DNA of 64,000 bases from Armatimonadota bacterium (GTDB taxonomy: Bacteria > Armatimonadota > Fimbriimonadia > Fimbriimonadales > Fimbriimonadaceae): positions 1 through 64,000 of the forward strand of contig JAGQUX010000002.1 of NCBI GenBank assembly GCA_020438215.1. The letters run 5' to 3'. Numbering within the stretch: the first letter of the stretch is position 1; every line of letters begins with the position of its first letter. Below, piece by piece: positions 1 to 7,298 of this stretch. The position numbers and the translations under genes were made by a program. The notes beneath the pieces were generated by a model. It had not been told where the DNA came from. It saw nothing but the letters and a program-made list of their open reading frames with translations, and searched no databases.

Positions 1-1
1 C

Positions 2-535
2 AGGACCTCGCGGTACGTCTGCCCCCTTTCGTTCGACACGACAGCAGCATCGCTTGTGGCGTGCTTTGCCGCATTTGGCGCATCGAAAGCCCGGATTGTA
101 GAAGGTCGCGGGTTTGGATTCGTCGATGTTGAAGAAGATCAAGCGGAAGCAGCAATCTCCGCAAAGAACGAAACTGAATTTGAAGGTCGAAAAATCTTTG
201 TGAACGAGGCACGCCCTCGTGAAGAACGTCCACGCCGAGACTTCGGTGGTGGCGGCGGCGGCGGTGGTCGCGGTGGCTACGGTGGCGGTGGCGGCGGTGG
301 TCGCGGCGGCTACGGTGGTGGCGGAGGCGGTGGCTTCCGTGATCGTGATTCCGGCGGCGGCGGCGGTTATGGTGGCGGTGGCCGTGGTGGTCGAGATCGA
401 GATGATCGCGACTTTGGTGGCGGTGGCTTCCGAGATCGTGGTGGTCGCGGCGGCGGTCGAGATGATCGTGGTGGACGCGGTGGCGGTCGAGACGACCGAC
501 GCGGTGGACGCGGCGGCGGCGGTCGCGGCTGGTAA
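2..535 (+). CDS. Glycine-rich RRM RNA-binding protein (5' truncated)
   Basis: The reading frame is open to the window edge, so the start lies outside; 177 residues are visible. An RNA-recognition motif occupies residues 1-70, with an RNP2-like strand (RYVCPL, residues 4-9) and a clear RNP1 (RGFGFVDV, residues 36-43). It is followed by the usual helix and NEARPREE end of bacterial RRM proteins. Residues 75-177 are almost entirely Gly, Arg, Asp and Tyr in RGG/GGYGG-type repeats, as in cyanobacterial and cold-inducible Rbp proteins that bind RNA and act as chaperones. RNP2 has CP where GN is usual. A bidirectional hairpin follows the stop. Confidence 0.9.
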   Translation, partial: RTSRYVCPLSFDTTAASLVACFAAFGASKARIVEGRGFGFVDVEEDQAEAAISAKNETEFEGRKIFVNEARPREERPRRDFGGGGGGGGRGGYGGGGGGGRGGYGGGGGGGFRDRDSGGGGGYGGGGRGGRDRDDRDFGGGGFRDRGGRGGGRDDRGGRGGGRDDRRGGRGGGGRGW

Positions 536-554
536 CCCATTCACACTGATTGAC

Positions 555-594
555 AAAAAAAGGAGCGAGTCCAATTTGGACTCGCTCCTTTTTT
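555..594. terminator. Bidirectional intrinsic terminator
   Basis: A 13-bp perfect inverted repeat (GGAGCGAGTCCAA and its complement, 1-nt centre) is flanked by an A-run on the left and a T-run on the right. It separates the convergent RRM and fatty-acid hydroxylase genes and can stop both transcripts. Confidence 0.85.
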
Positions 595-609
595 ATGCCC
601 TTGTCTGAT

Positions 610-1590
610 TTAGGGATGGGTGCGTTGCTTTCGGAAGAGTCCGAGAAGCTTGGTTTCAACTTTGCGCGACCATTTGAACATGGGTGGTTGCCATTTGTCG
701 AGCACGCTGATTGGCCAGCGGACTTTAGCCAGCTTGGCATCGGCAAACTTGACCATCGCACCTTTGACAGGCAGTCGTTCTGGTCGGTGGTGGGTTGCAA
801 AGAGGTGATCCCAAAGTGCAACACCCCAGAGGCCAACAACCGCTAGGTTGGAGGTTGGGCGCCAGTGGTGCATCAGGTGGAAACCGTAAACGTAGCGGGT
901 TGTCTTGCTTCGCATCAACCGCGGCTTCCAGAACTTATCGTATGGCAAGTGCAGAATCGCGTGCCAGATTTCGTAGCCCAAGTAGAAGCACACCGAGCTC
1001 ATCAAGGTTGCAAAGTAGATCGGCTGGCTCTTGAATACGAGTTTGAACGGCACTGCAAGAAGAAGGGTGAAAACGAGGAAGAACGCTGAGATTGCGAACG
1101 CCGGGAACATCATTGACTCTTCTTGGTGAGATTGTTCGATTGGGTAAGCGTTGTCGACCGGAGCTTGGTGCTCGGGTTCTTTCGGGGTGACCGCAGCCCG
1201 GACGTAGGTGAGACCATGGTGCTCGCGGTGAGCATTGTGCATTGAACCCAGGAACGGGAGTACCGCCGAGTGGAGCAAGTAGCGGTGGTACAGATACTCA
1301 AACAAGCTCAGGGGAATTCCCATCAAAACTGTCCACAGAATAATCTGACCAGGCTTACCGATTTCGCTGGCGTACATGTTCGGGAAAACGAACTTGTAAA
1401 TCAGGATGGCGGCGGTTGTCTGCAGTGCCACCCAAAAGAGCATCATCGGAATGGTTTGCCACAGAGTGCGCGCGGTTAGCTCATGGTGACCGTGATGATC
1501 GTCTTCTTCATCGTGGTTTGCATGCAGTTCGTGGTGAAGTGAGTCGATTGCTTCGACTTCTTGTTCAACGGTAATCGTTTCTTTGGGCAT
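610..1590 (-). CDS. Fatty acid hydroxylase superfamily membrane protein
   Basis: Integral membrane di-iron oxygenase-type protein of about 326 residues. It carries the histidine clusters of the fatty-acid hydroxylase/sterol desaturase family: HRYLLH, then HNAHREHH, and near the C-terminus HLMHHW. Several hydrophobic segments lie around residues 45-90 and 165-205. The N-terminus has an unusual His/Glu/Asp-rich stretch (HANHDEEDDHHGHHE) that could bind metal. The ATG at 1590 is preferred; a TTG ten codons upstream is possible. The substrate (fatty acid, carotenoid or sterol-like lipid) cannot be told from sequence. It stands alone between a terminator and a divergent regulator. Confidence 0.8.
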   Translation of the reverse strand: MPKETITVEQEVEAIDSLHHELHANHDEEDDHHGHHELTARTLWQTIPMMLFWVALQTTAAILIYKFVFPNMYASEIGKPGQIILWTVLMGIPLSLFEYLYHRYLLHSAVLPFLGSMHNAHREHHGLTYVRAAVTPKEPEHQAPVDNAYPIEQSHQEESMMFPAFAISAFFLVFTLLLAVPFKLVFKSQPIYFATLMSSVCFYLGYEIWHAILHLPYDKFWKPRLMRSKTTRYVYGFHLMHHWRPTSNLAVVGLWGVALWDHLFATHHRPERLPVKGAMVKFADAKLAKVRWPISVLDKWQPPMFKWSRKVETKLLGLFRKQRTHP

Positions 1591-1731
1591 TCTCGTTGTC
1601 CAATCAGAAGATGACCTCAAAATTCGTTTGGGGTCAAGGTTCAGGACGTGATTCGGGCCTGATGGTTGCTTGATTTTGCAATTACGTTTTCGTCAAGTAT
1701 CGATTTGGGATTCACTGAACTAAAAAGTGGT

Positions 1732-1759
1732 TTGAGTACTCTAAGATTTGGTCTAAAAT
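1732..1759 (+). promoter_or_regulatory. Sigma70-type promoter of leaderless wHTH gene
   Basis: TTGAGT (1732-1737), 16-bp spacer, TAAAAT (1754-1759). The -10 ends 6 nt before the ATG at 1766 and no Shine-Dalgarno is present, so the transcript should start at or next to the start codon. Confidence 0.6.
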
Positions 1760-1765
1760 ACTGTT

Positions 1766-2098
1766 ATGCTCGTGAACAGCCCTGGCATGAGCCTTTTTGG
1801 CACAAAGCTCCGTGAAGACTGCCTGGTGGCAGTGAATAAGCTGATTGAATCCACTGTGCCGGAACTTTCTAAGATCACAGGCGGATCAAAGACAGCGATC
1901 AAGAACATTGTCACTGGCTTGGAAGATGTCGGTGTGCTTGTCTCCCGCTTTATTGGGCGGAGCAAGGTTTATCGGATCAATGATCGGTATCCCAACGTTG
2001 AAGAACTCAAGGCATTGCTTCATTCCATCGGAATGAATCGCCCCGAGTTCCTCAAGCAGCTGGGTTCGCTGAATTTGACGCCGAATAACCCGGCTTGA
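1766..2098 (+). CDS. Winged-helix DNA-binding protein (ArsR-like)
   Basis: Small 110-residue protein with a winged-helix layout: an N-terminal helix around FGTKLREDCL, a recognition-helix region near residues 38-55 (ELSKITGGSKTAIKNIV) and a wing at VSRFIGRSKVYRIN. It is clearly paralogous to the next gene: both share S-FGT--R---L-A, a GR(S/T)KV wing, N-R(Y/F) and L-ALL. Probably a transcription regulator. It lacks the metal-binding Cys of classical ArsR sensors. It begins the accessory island that ends with the nucleotidyltransferase gene. Confidence 0.7.
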   Translation: MLVNSPGMSLFGTKLREDCLVAVNKLIESTVPELSKITGGSKTAIKNIVTGLEDVGVLVSRFIGRSKVYRINDRYPNVEELKALLHSIGMNRPEFLKQLGSLNLTPNNPA

Positions 2099-2192
2099 AC
2101 TACTTGACTTCTAGGTCATCTTTGGAACTGACGTTGCACTTACCTTTCACAAGTACATCCTAGTCGATGTCGAAAGGGCAATGGCAAAAAAA

Positions 2193-2243
2193 TTTTTGAT
2201 ATCATAAACAAAATTTCTGATATAATAAAAAATATTTCAGAAA
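2193..2243 (+). promoter_or_regulatory. AT-rich tandem-repeat operator/promoter upstream of wHTH-NTase pair
   Basis: Two 16-bp direct repeats, TTTTTGATATCATAAA (2193-2208) and TTTCTGATATAATAAA (2214-2229), match at 14 of 16 positions with a 21-bp period, two helical turns. The second repeat also forms an inverted pair, TTTCTGA (2214-2220) with TCAGAAA (2237-2243). The stretch is far more AT-rich than its surroundings and ends 8 nt before the next gene. It is a likely autoregulatory site; this is inferred from symmetry and position. Confidence 0.55.
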
Positions 2244-2251
2244 ACCCGAGA

Positions 2252-2632
2252 ATGATATCGACAATGTCAAAGAAAGCAGAAAAAGCAGTGCTCAGAAGGC
2301 TGAAACCAGCGATCAGCATATTTGGAACAGAGACAAGAACCAACTTCTTATTGGCTCTCCATGCAATGGAGCCGACATATGTAGCGGAAATTGCACGTGT
2401 AATCAATGCGTCTCAAGAAAACACAAAGTTCACCAGTGAGCAGCTTATTGAGGCTGGCATTGTTACTGCCCGCCAGATGGGTCGCACAAAAGTGCTGGAA
2501 TTTAACAATCGCTTTTTTGCAGTCAATCAGCTGCGGGCATTATTGGCAGAAATCTACTTGACAGACTCTGAGCTTCAGAGAAAAGTAAATCAGGTTCGCA
2601 AAAGACCAAGGAGAACCGGCAAGGAAGTCTAA
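2252..2632 (+). CDS. Winged-helix protein paired with nucleotidyltransferase
   Basis: 126-residue protein paralogous to the 1766-2098 product over about 80 residues (FGTETRTNFLLAL, wing RQMGRTKVLEFNNRF, RALLAEI). The N-terminus is lysine-rich and the C-terminus ends in a basic tail (KRPRRTGKEV) suited to DNA or RNA contact. An alternative ATG lies four codons in. The stop is 4 nt from the next start, so the two genes are surely cotranscribed. A wHTH gene immediately before a nucleotidyltransferase resembles the AbiEi/AbiEii arrangement, but no AbiE-specific features could be confirmed. Likely the repressor or antitoxin-like partner. Confidence 0.65.
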   Translation: MISTMSKKAEKAVLRRLKPAISIFGTETRTNFLLALHAMEPTYVAEIARVINASQENTKFTSEQLIEAGIVTARQMGRTKVLEFNNRFFAVNQLRALLAEIYLTDSELQRKVNQVRKRPRRTGKEV

Positions 2633-2636
2633 GGGA

Positions 2637-3179
2637 ATGAAAGCCCCCAGAAGTCTCCCCGTACTTGCGGCAGAAGTACAGGCGCACCTAGAAGGTCAAG
2701 GTTTCAGCGTAGTGCTTGTCGGTGGAAGTGCAGCCACTGCGTATTCAAAAGAAGCATACCAATCACGAGACATTGACTTCGTTTTTGAGAAAGACGTCAT
2801 CAATGCCTCGAAGCTGATTGAAGCTATGAGGCAAATGGGATTTGCAGCAGTTTCAAACGGCGTGTTTGTGAATCCGAAGGAAAAATACACCATCGACCTT
2901 ATTAGTGGGCCACTATTGCTTGATAATGAAGCAATGAGCCCGCCTGTTAGAATCCAGGTGGGGAAAAATGAGTTGAAAATTATTTCGCCAACTGATTGTG
3001 TGCGAGATCGGCTATTGTGGTTCTATCATTACAACGACCGGGCAGGATTAGCTCAGGCCGTTCTAGTTGCCCAGGCACAAGCTGATCAAATCGATATTGA
3101 TATGATTCGGGCATGGTCAAAGAAAATCAAAAAGGACGAAGAATTCGCAGAGTTTCATCGGCTAGTCCTTTCTAGTTAA
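2637..3179 (+). CDS. Nucleotidyltransferase-fold protein (DUF6036/MNT-like)
   Basis: 180 residues with a minimal nucleotidyltransferase core: GGS at 29-31 after a hydrophobic strand, the paired acidic motif SRDIDF (D45, D47) and a third acidic residue in YTIDLI (D87). The C-terminal part (SPTDCVRDRLLWFYHYND, then IDIDMIRAWSKK) matches the helical tail seen in stand-alone antitoxin-, toxin- or drug-modifying-type NTases. A good ribosome site (AAGGGA) precedes the ATG. The substrate is unknown; NMP transfer to tRNA or protein is known for relatives. It overlaps the convergent esterase gene by 8 bp. Confidence 0.7.
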   Translation: MKAPRSLPVLAAEVQAHLEGQGFSVVLVGGSAATAYSKEAYQSRDIDFVFEKDVINASKLIEAMRQMGFAAVSNGVFVNPKEKYTIDLISGPLLLDNEAMSPPVRIQVGKNELKIISPTDCVRDRLLWFYHYNDRAGLAQAVLVAQAQADQIDIDMIRAWSKKIKKDEEFAEFHRLVLSS

Positions 3180-5448
3180 CTTCCAACTCAACTCTGACCG
3201 ATCCGCTCAGCCCCGGATCAGCAGTTGCACTCAATCCTTGAGCGTAGGTCAGCATGTTTGGCGAGACCTCTACTTTCGCCGCTGCCCCGTTGAGGACAAT
3301 GCTCACCTCAGAGCCAGCGAGCTGAGATTCATCTAGCCAAAGTGCCAGTTTGCCGGTGTAACCCTTAGTCGTGATTTCGAAGCTACCAGGGGATTTACAA
3401 GTGGCATCAATGATCGCGTTTTCGGCCGGGCTCATCGCCTCAAGCCAAAAGAACCGCTTGATCTTGGTATCCGACATCTCCCAAATCACGTGTTTTGCGC
3501 GGAGGTTTCGACCGCCTTTTTCAAAGAGGTCTTTGACGATATCGCGATCAGGCACAAAGTGCCCAACTCCGGGGAGCCAGATCATGCCGCCTGGGAAATT
3601 GCCGTGGGAGGACTTCCAGCTCTTGATCTGCTTGTCGAATTCTTGGCAGCGGTCTGCGCGACCATAAGCCGTGTCTTGTTCGCCGATTGTCCATGAGAAG
3701 TAAGTGTTCATCAGGTTGATGCCACGAGTCTCGCCGGGAGTGGGAGCAGATGCGCTCGCGTTTGCCGCGTGGAATCGGAATGGAGTCTTAGGAACGATCA
3801 CAAAGGCTCCGTAGCCTCCATGGCTGGCACCCGTTGCAACCACACGATCCGGATTGACCTCTCCGAAGACGGCGAACTGCTTGATCAGCTGATCGACCAA
3901 TGGGCAGATTTCGTCATCGTAGAAGCCGTTCCATTCATCGTTCGGAGCGCGAAGGGCAAGATAGATGTAGCCGCCCGATTCTGGGTGATCTTTGTAATAG
4001 CTTCGGAACATCCCCTCCCATTGCTGATCATTGAATTCTTTGGTTGTGCCGCCACCGCCATGCATCGCAATGACGAGTCCCCAGCCATCCTTGGGTTTAG
4101 TTCCGACCTGCCGCCATTTGTAAGGCGATGTTCGGGTCGACGTCTTGACGATGTTGTTATCAAAGTCGGCTTTGAAGGATTCGTGTTGCGGAGACTCCAG
4201 ATAGTTTTTCCAAGCTGACTGCTTCGCTTCGTCTGTCACTTCCACGTGTTGAAGGAGTCGTGTTGCGGCAGAGACGGTTTCCTTTTGAGCGGCAAACATC
4301 CGCCAAAGGATGGAATCGAGTTGCTCCTCGTTGAGCTGAGACGGCTTTCGCAAATCAAACTTTGCGACATGATCTTCCTCAACCTCCACCATTTGGTTGA
4401 GGGTCTTGCCGTTCGCATTGACGGAAACCAGAAGTTTTTGCCCTTTGCGAACTTGCTGGTTCAAATGGAAGTTCATATCAGCGGTGGGGCCGAAACTGGT
4501 GCCTTCAAGGATCACTTCACCCGTTTCCGAATCAAGAACAGTGACAGGAACTGTAACACGAGTGCCGTTATCCTTGACTTCCACCATGATGCGCGGCCCG
4601 CTGGCAACTTCCGCAGATTTGTAGTTCTTGGTGACATTGACGGCGTTGATCTTGGTGCCGGGATCCCAAGCCAAAGGGAAGTAGTCGCCGGTCGATTTGT
4701 AGGATACGGCGTACACCGCATTTTCAGGAATAGATTCGATGGCTTTGGCGGCATCTCCCCCAAACCACGCGTGGTTTAAGCCTTTTTCATCTGGTTCGGC
4801 GGCGCCAACGTAGTGCCACTTGCCGTTATCCCAAACCTCGACCCAGGTGTGGTTTCCTCCGCGACCGGGCCAACTATGAATTCCGGCAACGCGAGCGGGA
4901 ACGCCAACCGATCGGCACGCCTCTACCAGCATGATCGAGAGGCCAGTACAAGTCGCCATTCCCTGACCAATCGTCTCGCGAGAGTTCTGGTCGGTGCGGA
5001 GGCGACGGGTGTTATAAGTGACTTTGTAGTCTTTGAAGAGGTTTGCGTTGATGAGAAGCGCGGCTTCGCCGGATGTCTTGGCACTCTTCACAAGAGGGAG
5101 GTACTTGGTCAGGAATTCTTGGCGCATTGGGTTGCGGGGTTCGGTGACCGATGCGTAGGGAAGAACGTCGTTGAAAAAGACTTCTTGAGGAATAGCTTTG
5201 GCCCATGCCGAAGAGTTCCTTGCCTGATAAGCAAGCGCAAGGTTCTGCGTGAACATGGTGCGGGAGAACGACCGCAGATCGGCCTCCGGCATATTGGTGA
5301 TCAGGAACTCTGCCCCCGCTTTTTGATCGCCGCTGACCTCTTTAAGAATCGACCGCCAGAAATCAGCGGTTTCTGGAGAACGCATCAGGGATTTTTCGAG
5401 GGCGTTCTGCTGAGAAAGGACAATGCCAAAGACAACGGCGTTGATCAT
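3172..5448 (-). CDS. Exported transglutaminase-like / alpha-beta esterase fusion
   Basis: About 758 residues, two enzymatic modules. Residues ~130-225 form a transglutaminase-like core with Cys167 in ATCTGLS, His200 in GNHTWVE and Asp220 in AAEPDE. Residues ~285-360 look like a beta-sandwich linker. Residues ~440-660 are an alpha/beta hydrolase of the PHB-depolymerase/esterase-D kind, with an oxyanion-type MHGGGG loop, nucleophile motif GASHGG (Ser542) and a late His in GVGHFV. A short hydrophobic N-terminus (MINAVVFGIVLSQQNA) suggests export. The ATG at 5448 is preferred over a TTG six codons upstream. The fusion could couple a peptidase/amidase with an esterase; no substrate is evident. Confidence 0.8.
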   Translation of the reverse strand: MINAVVFGIVLSQQNALEKSLMRSPETADFWRSILKEVSGDQKAGAEFLITNMPEADLRSFSRTMFTQNLALAYQARNSSAWAKAIPQEVFFNDVLPYASVTEPRNPMRQEFLTKYLPLVKSAKTSGEAALLINANLFKDYKVTYNTRRLRTDQNSRETIGQGMATCTGLSIMLVEACRSVGVPARVAGIHSWPGRGGNHTWVEVWDNGKWHYVGAAEPDEKGLNHAWFGGDAAKAIESIPENAVYAVSYKSTGDYFPLAWDPGTKINAVNVTKNYKSAEVASGPRIMVEVKDNGTRVTVPVTVLDSETGEVILEGTSFGPTADMNFHLNQQVRKGQKLLVSVNANGKTLNQMVEVEEDHVAKFDLRKPSQLNEEQLDSILWRMFAAQKETVSAATRLLQHVEVTDEAKQSAWKNYLESPQHESFKADFDNNIVKTSTRTSPYKWRQVGTKPKDGWGLVIAMHGGGGTTKEFNDQQWEGMFRSYYKDHPESGGYIYLALRAPNDEWNGFYDDEICPLVDQLIKQFAVFGEVNPDRVVATGASHGGYGAFVIVPKTPFRFHAANASASAPTPGETRGINLMNTYFSWTIGEQDTAYGRADRCQEFDKQIKSWKSSHGNFPGGMIWLPGVGHFVPDRDIVKDLFEKGGRNLRAKHVIWEMSDTKIKRFFWLEAMSPAENAIIDATCKSPGSFEITTKGYTGKLALWLDESQLAGSEVSIVLNGAAAKVEVSPNMLTYAQGLSATADPGLSGSVRVELEVN

Positions 5449-5548
5449 TCTTCTATTTTGCTTCAATTCTGCCTTCTGGGTCGTATGGTGGGCACCAAAG
5501 AATCCTCGGAGAGCGGTCGGAATCTTAGTCTATTGAGAGGCAAAGAAA

Positions 5549-6019
5549 ATGATGACCACATTAGCACTCGGTTTCGTAATCGCAACACAACCAGCAACAG
5601 ACTTGAAAACTCTGCTGTTCGAAGGTTATCAAGATGAGCGCATGGCGCACTCCACCTATACGGCAGTTTTGAAACGATTCCCGAACCAGCGACCATTCGC
5701 AAACATCGTGAAATCGGAAGCGCAACACAGCGAAATGATGATCAAGCTTATCAAAGCGCGAAATTGGGAAGCCCCTGCAGACAAGTGGAGTCAAAAGAAG
5801 GACGAGACAGACGCGCAGTTCCTGACGCGGATGAAAACTCCGACCGATTGGAAAGCGGCTCTGAAAGTAGGCGTTGATGTTGAAAAAGCGGACATTGAGT
5901 TCTTGACCAAAGCGCTCAAGCAAGATCTGCCGGATGATGTCAAGAAGACATTTGAACAACTGCTCTATGTGAGCCAAAACAACCATCTGCGCGCCTTCGA
6001 GCGAGCACTGGGACGATAA
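5549..6019 (+). CDS. Ferritin-like DUF2202-type protein
   Basis: 156 residues. Helical protein with the paired carboxylate/histidine pattern of DUF2202 ferritin-like domains: DERMAHSTY in helix 1, SEAQHSEMM (ExxH) in helix 2, VEKADIEFL and YVSQNNHLRAF in the later helices. A short hydrophobic N-terminus precedes the domain, so the protein may be exported or membrane-attached. A TAGTCT -10-like box and a GAGAGG ribosome site precede the ATG. Function in the family is poorly defined; iron binding or oxidative-stress handling is inference. Confidence 0.75.
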   Translation: MMTTLALGFVIATQPATDLKTLLFEGYQDERMAHSTYTAVLKRFPNQRPFANIVKSEAQHSEMMIKLIKARNWEAPADKWSQKKDETDAQFLTRMKTPTDWKAALKVGVDVEKADIEFLTKALKQDLPDDVKKTFEQLLYVSQNNHLRAFERALGR

Positions 6020-6023
6020 ACCA

Positions 6024-6064
6024 AAAGAGCGAGGTGACTAGATAATCACCTCGCTCTTTCTTTG
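6024..6064. terminator. Intrinsic terminator
   Basis: A 14-bp perfect inverted repeat (AAAGAGCGAGGTGA with its complement, 8-nt loop) followed by CTTTCTTTG on the plus strand, with an A-rich left flank. It sits between convergent ferritin-like and aldolase genes. Confidence 0.8.
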
Positions 6065-6081
6065 CCCAACCTTTTCCTTTC

Positions 6082-7158
6082 TTAGGCGATTGTGATTTGA
6101 TCATCCAAGTAAACATCTTGGATTGCTTGCAGAATCTTTGCGCCTTCATCAATCGGTCGTTGGAACGCTTTTCGACCGGAGATCAAGCCGGTTCCACCCG
6201 CTCGCTTATTAATGACGGCCGTCATCACCGCCTCTTGCAGGTCATTATCGCCGCTTGCGCCACCGCTATTGATAAGTCCGGCTCGGCCCATATAGCAGTT
6301 AGCGACTTGGTAACGGGTCAGATCAATGGGGTGATCGGATGTGAGCTCGGTGTAGATGCGCTCATCGAGTTTGCCGTAACTGGATGAACCAGAGTTCAAA
6401 GCTTTGAATCCGCCATTGTTGGTGGGGAGTTTTTGCTTGATGATGTCGGCCTCGATTGTCACGCCCAGGTGGTTAGCTTGACCGGTGAGGTCGGCGGAGG
6501 TGTGATAGTCCACGCCGTCTTTCTTGAAATCGTTATTCCGGAGGTAGCACCACAGAACGGTTGCCATTCCGAGTTCGTGGGCGCGAGCAAATGCTTCGCT
6601 GACTTCCACGATCTGTCGCCCAGACTCTTCCGAGCCAAAGTAAATGGTTGCGCCAACCGAGCAAGCTCCCATTTCCCAAGCCTGTTCAACTTGTGCGAAC
6701 ATGATTTGGTCGAACTTGTTTGGGTAGGTCATCAACTCGTTGTGGTTGAGCTTGACCATGAACGGGATTTGGTGAGCGTATTTGCGGCTGAGACTTCCCA
6801 ATACGCCAAGAGTGGAAGCTACGGCATTACAACCGCCTTCAATTGCGAGTTTGACAATGTTTTCTGGATCGAAGTGCGCCGGATTCTTGGCAAAGCTGGC
6901 TCCACCCGAGTGCTCAATCCCTTGGTCAACGGGAAGGATGGAAAGATATCCGGTTCCGGCAAGGCGACCAGTGTTGAACATTTGGGACAAAGATCGCAGG
7001 GTTTGTGGGTTGCGATCGGTGATGGAGTAGATGCGGTTCACAAAGTCTCCGCCGGGGAGGTGAAGCATTGACTTATCAATGGTTTGACACTTGTGGTTGA
7101 GGAGAGATTCTGCGCTGTCTCCTAAAATCGAAACGAGTTGGTCGTGGGTGTGGGCCAT
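6082..7158 (-). CDS. fbaB: Class I fructose-bisphosphate aldolase (FbaB/DhnA type)
   Basis: 358 residues, full length for FbaB. The match to the E. coli-type enzyme is strong across the chain: [61 protein letters not shown] and the family-typical C-terminus [11 protein letters not shown]. It cleaves fructose 1,6-bisphosphate to DHAP and glyceraldehyde 3-phosphate through a Schiff-base lysine. With tpiA (19.6 kb) and eno (49.6 kb) it gives three glycolytic enzymes in the window, in separate units. An AGGA ribosome site lies upstream of the ATG. Confidence 0.95.
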   Translation of the reverse strand: MAHTHDQLVSILGDSAESLLNHKCQTIDKSMLHLPGGDFVNRIYSITDRNPQTLRSLSQMFNTGRLAGTGYLSILPVDQGIEHSGGASFAKNPAHFDPENIVKLAIEGGCNAVASTLGVLGSLSRKYAHQIPFMVKLNHNELMTYPNKFDQIMFAQVEQAWEMGACSVGATIYFGSEESGRQIVEVSEAFARAHELGMATVLWCYLRNNDFKKDGVDYHTSADLTGQANHLGVTIEADIIKQKLPTNNGGFKALNSGSSSYGKLDERIYTELTSDHPIDLTRYQVANCYMGRAGLINSGGASGDNDLQEAVMTAVINKRAGGTGLISGRKAFQRPIDEGAKILQAIQDVYLDDQITIA

Positions 7159-7298
7159 GGTGGTCTATCCTGATTTTGCCATGATCGGCGGGAAAATCGG
7201 GCTTGAGGGCCCAAGTTCACCCATGTTCGCAACCGTGCCTTCCAAGGAGCGGTATACCAGGGAAGAAGTTGCGGTACTCCGTGATTGTTGGTTGCTGT

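Noticed and set aside
241-530. GGCGGTGGC-type repeats as a possible CRISPR or satellite array
   Set aside because: The repeats are codon-length Gly/Arg tracts within an RRM protein, with no spacers or constant unit.
219-608. 129-residue Val/Ala-rich frame over the glycine-rich RRM tail
   Set aside because: It is the +1 frame of GGC/GGT repeats, with no domain, no ribosome site and runs through the terminator. The RRM frame is clearly coding.
4813-5637. 274-residue frame antisense to the transglutaminase-esterase gene
   Set aside because: Mirror of a coding strand with strong domain evidence; the translation has no recognisable domain and runs into the ferritin-like gene's start.
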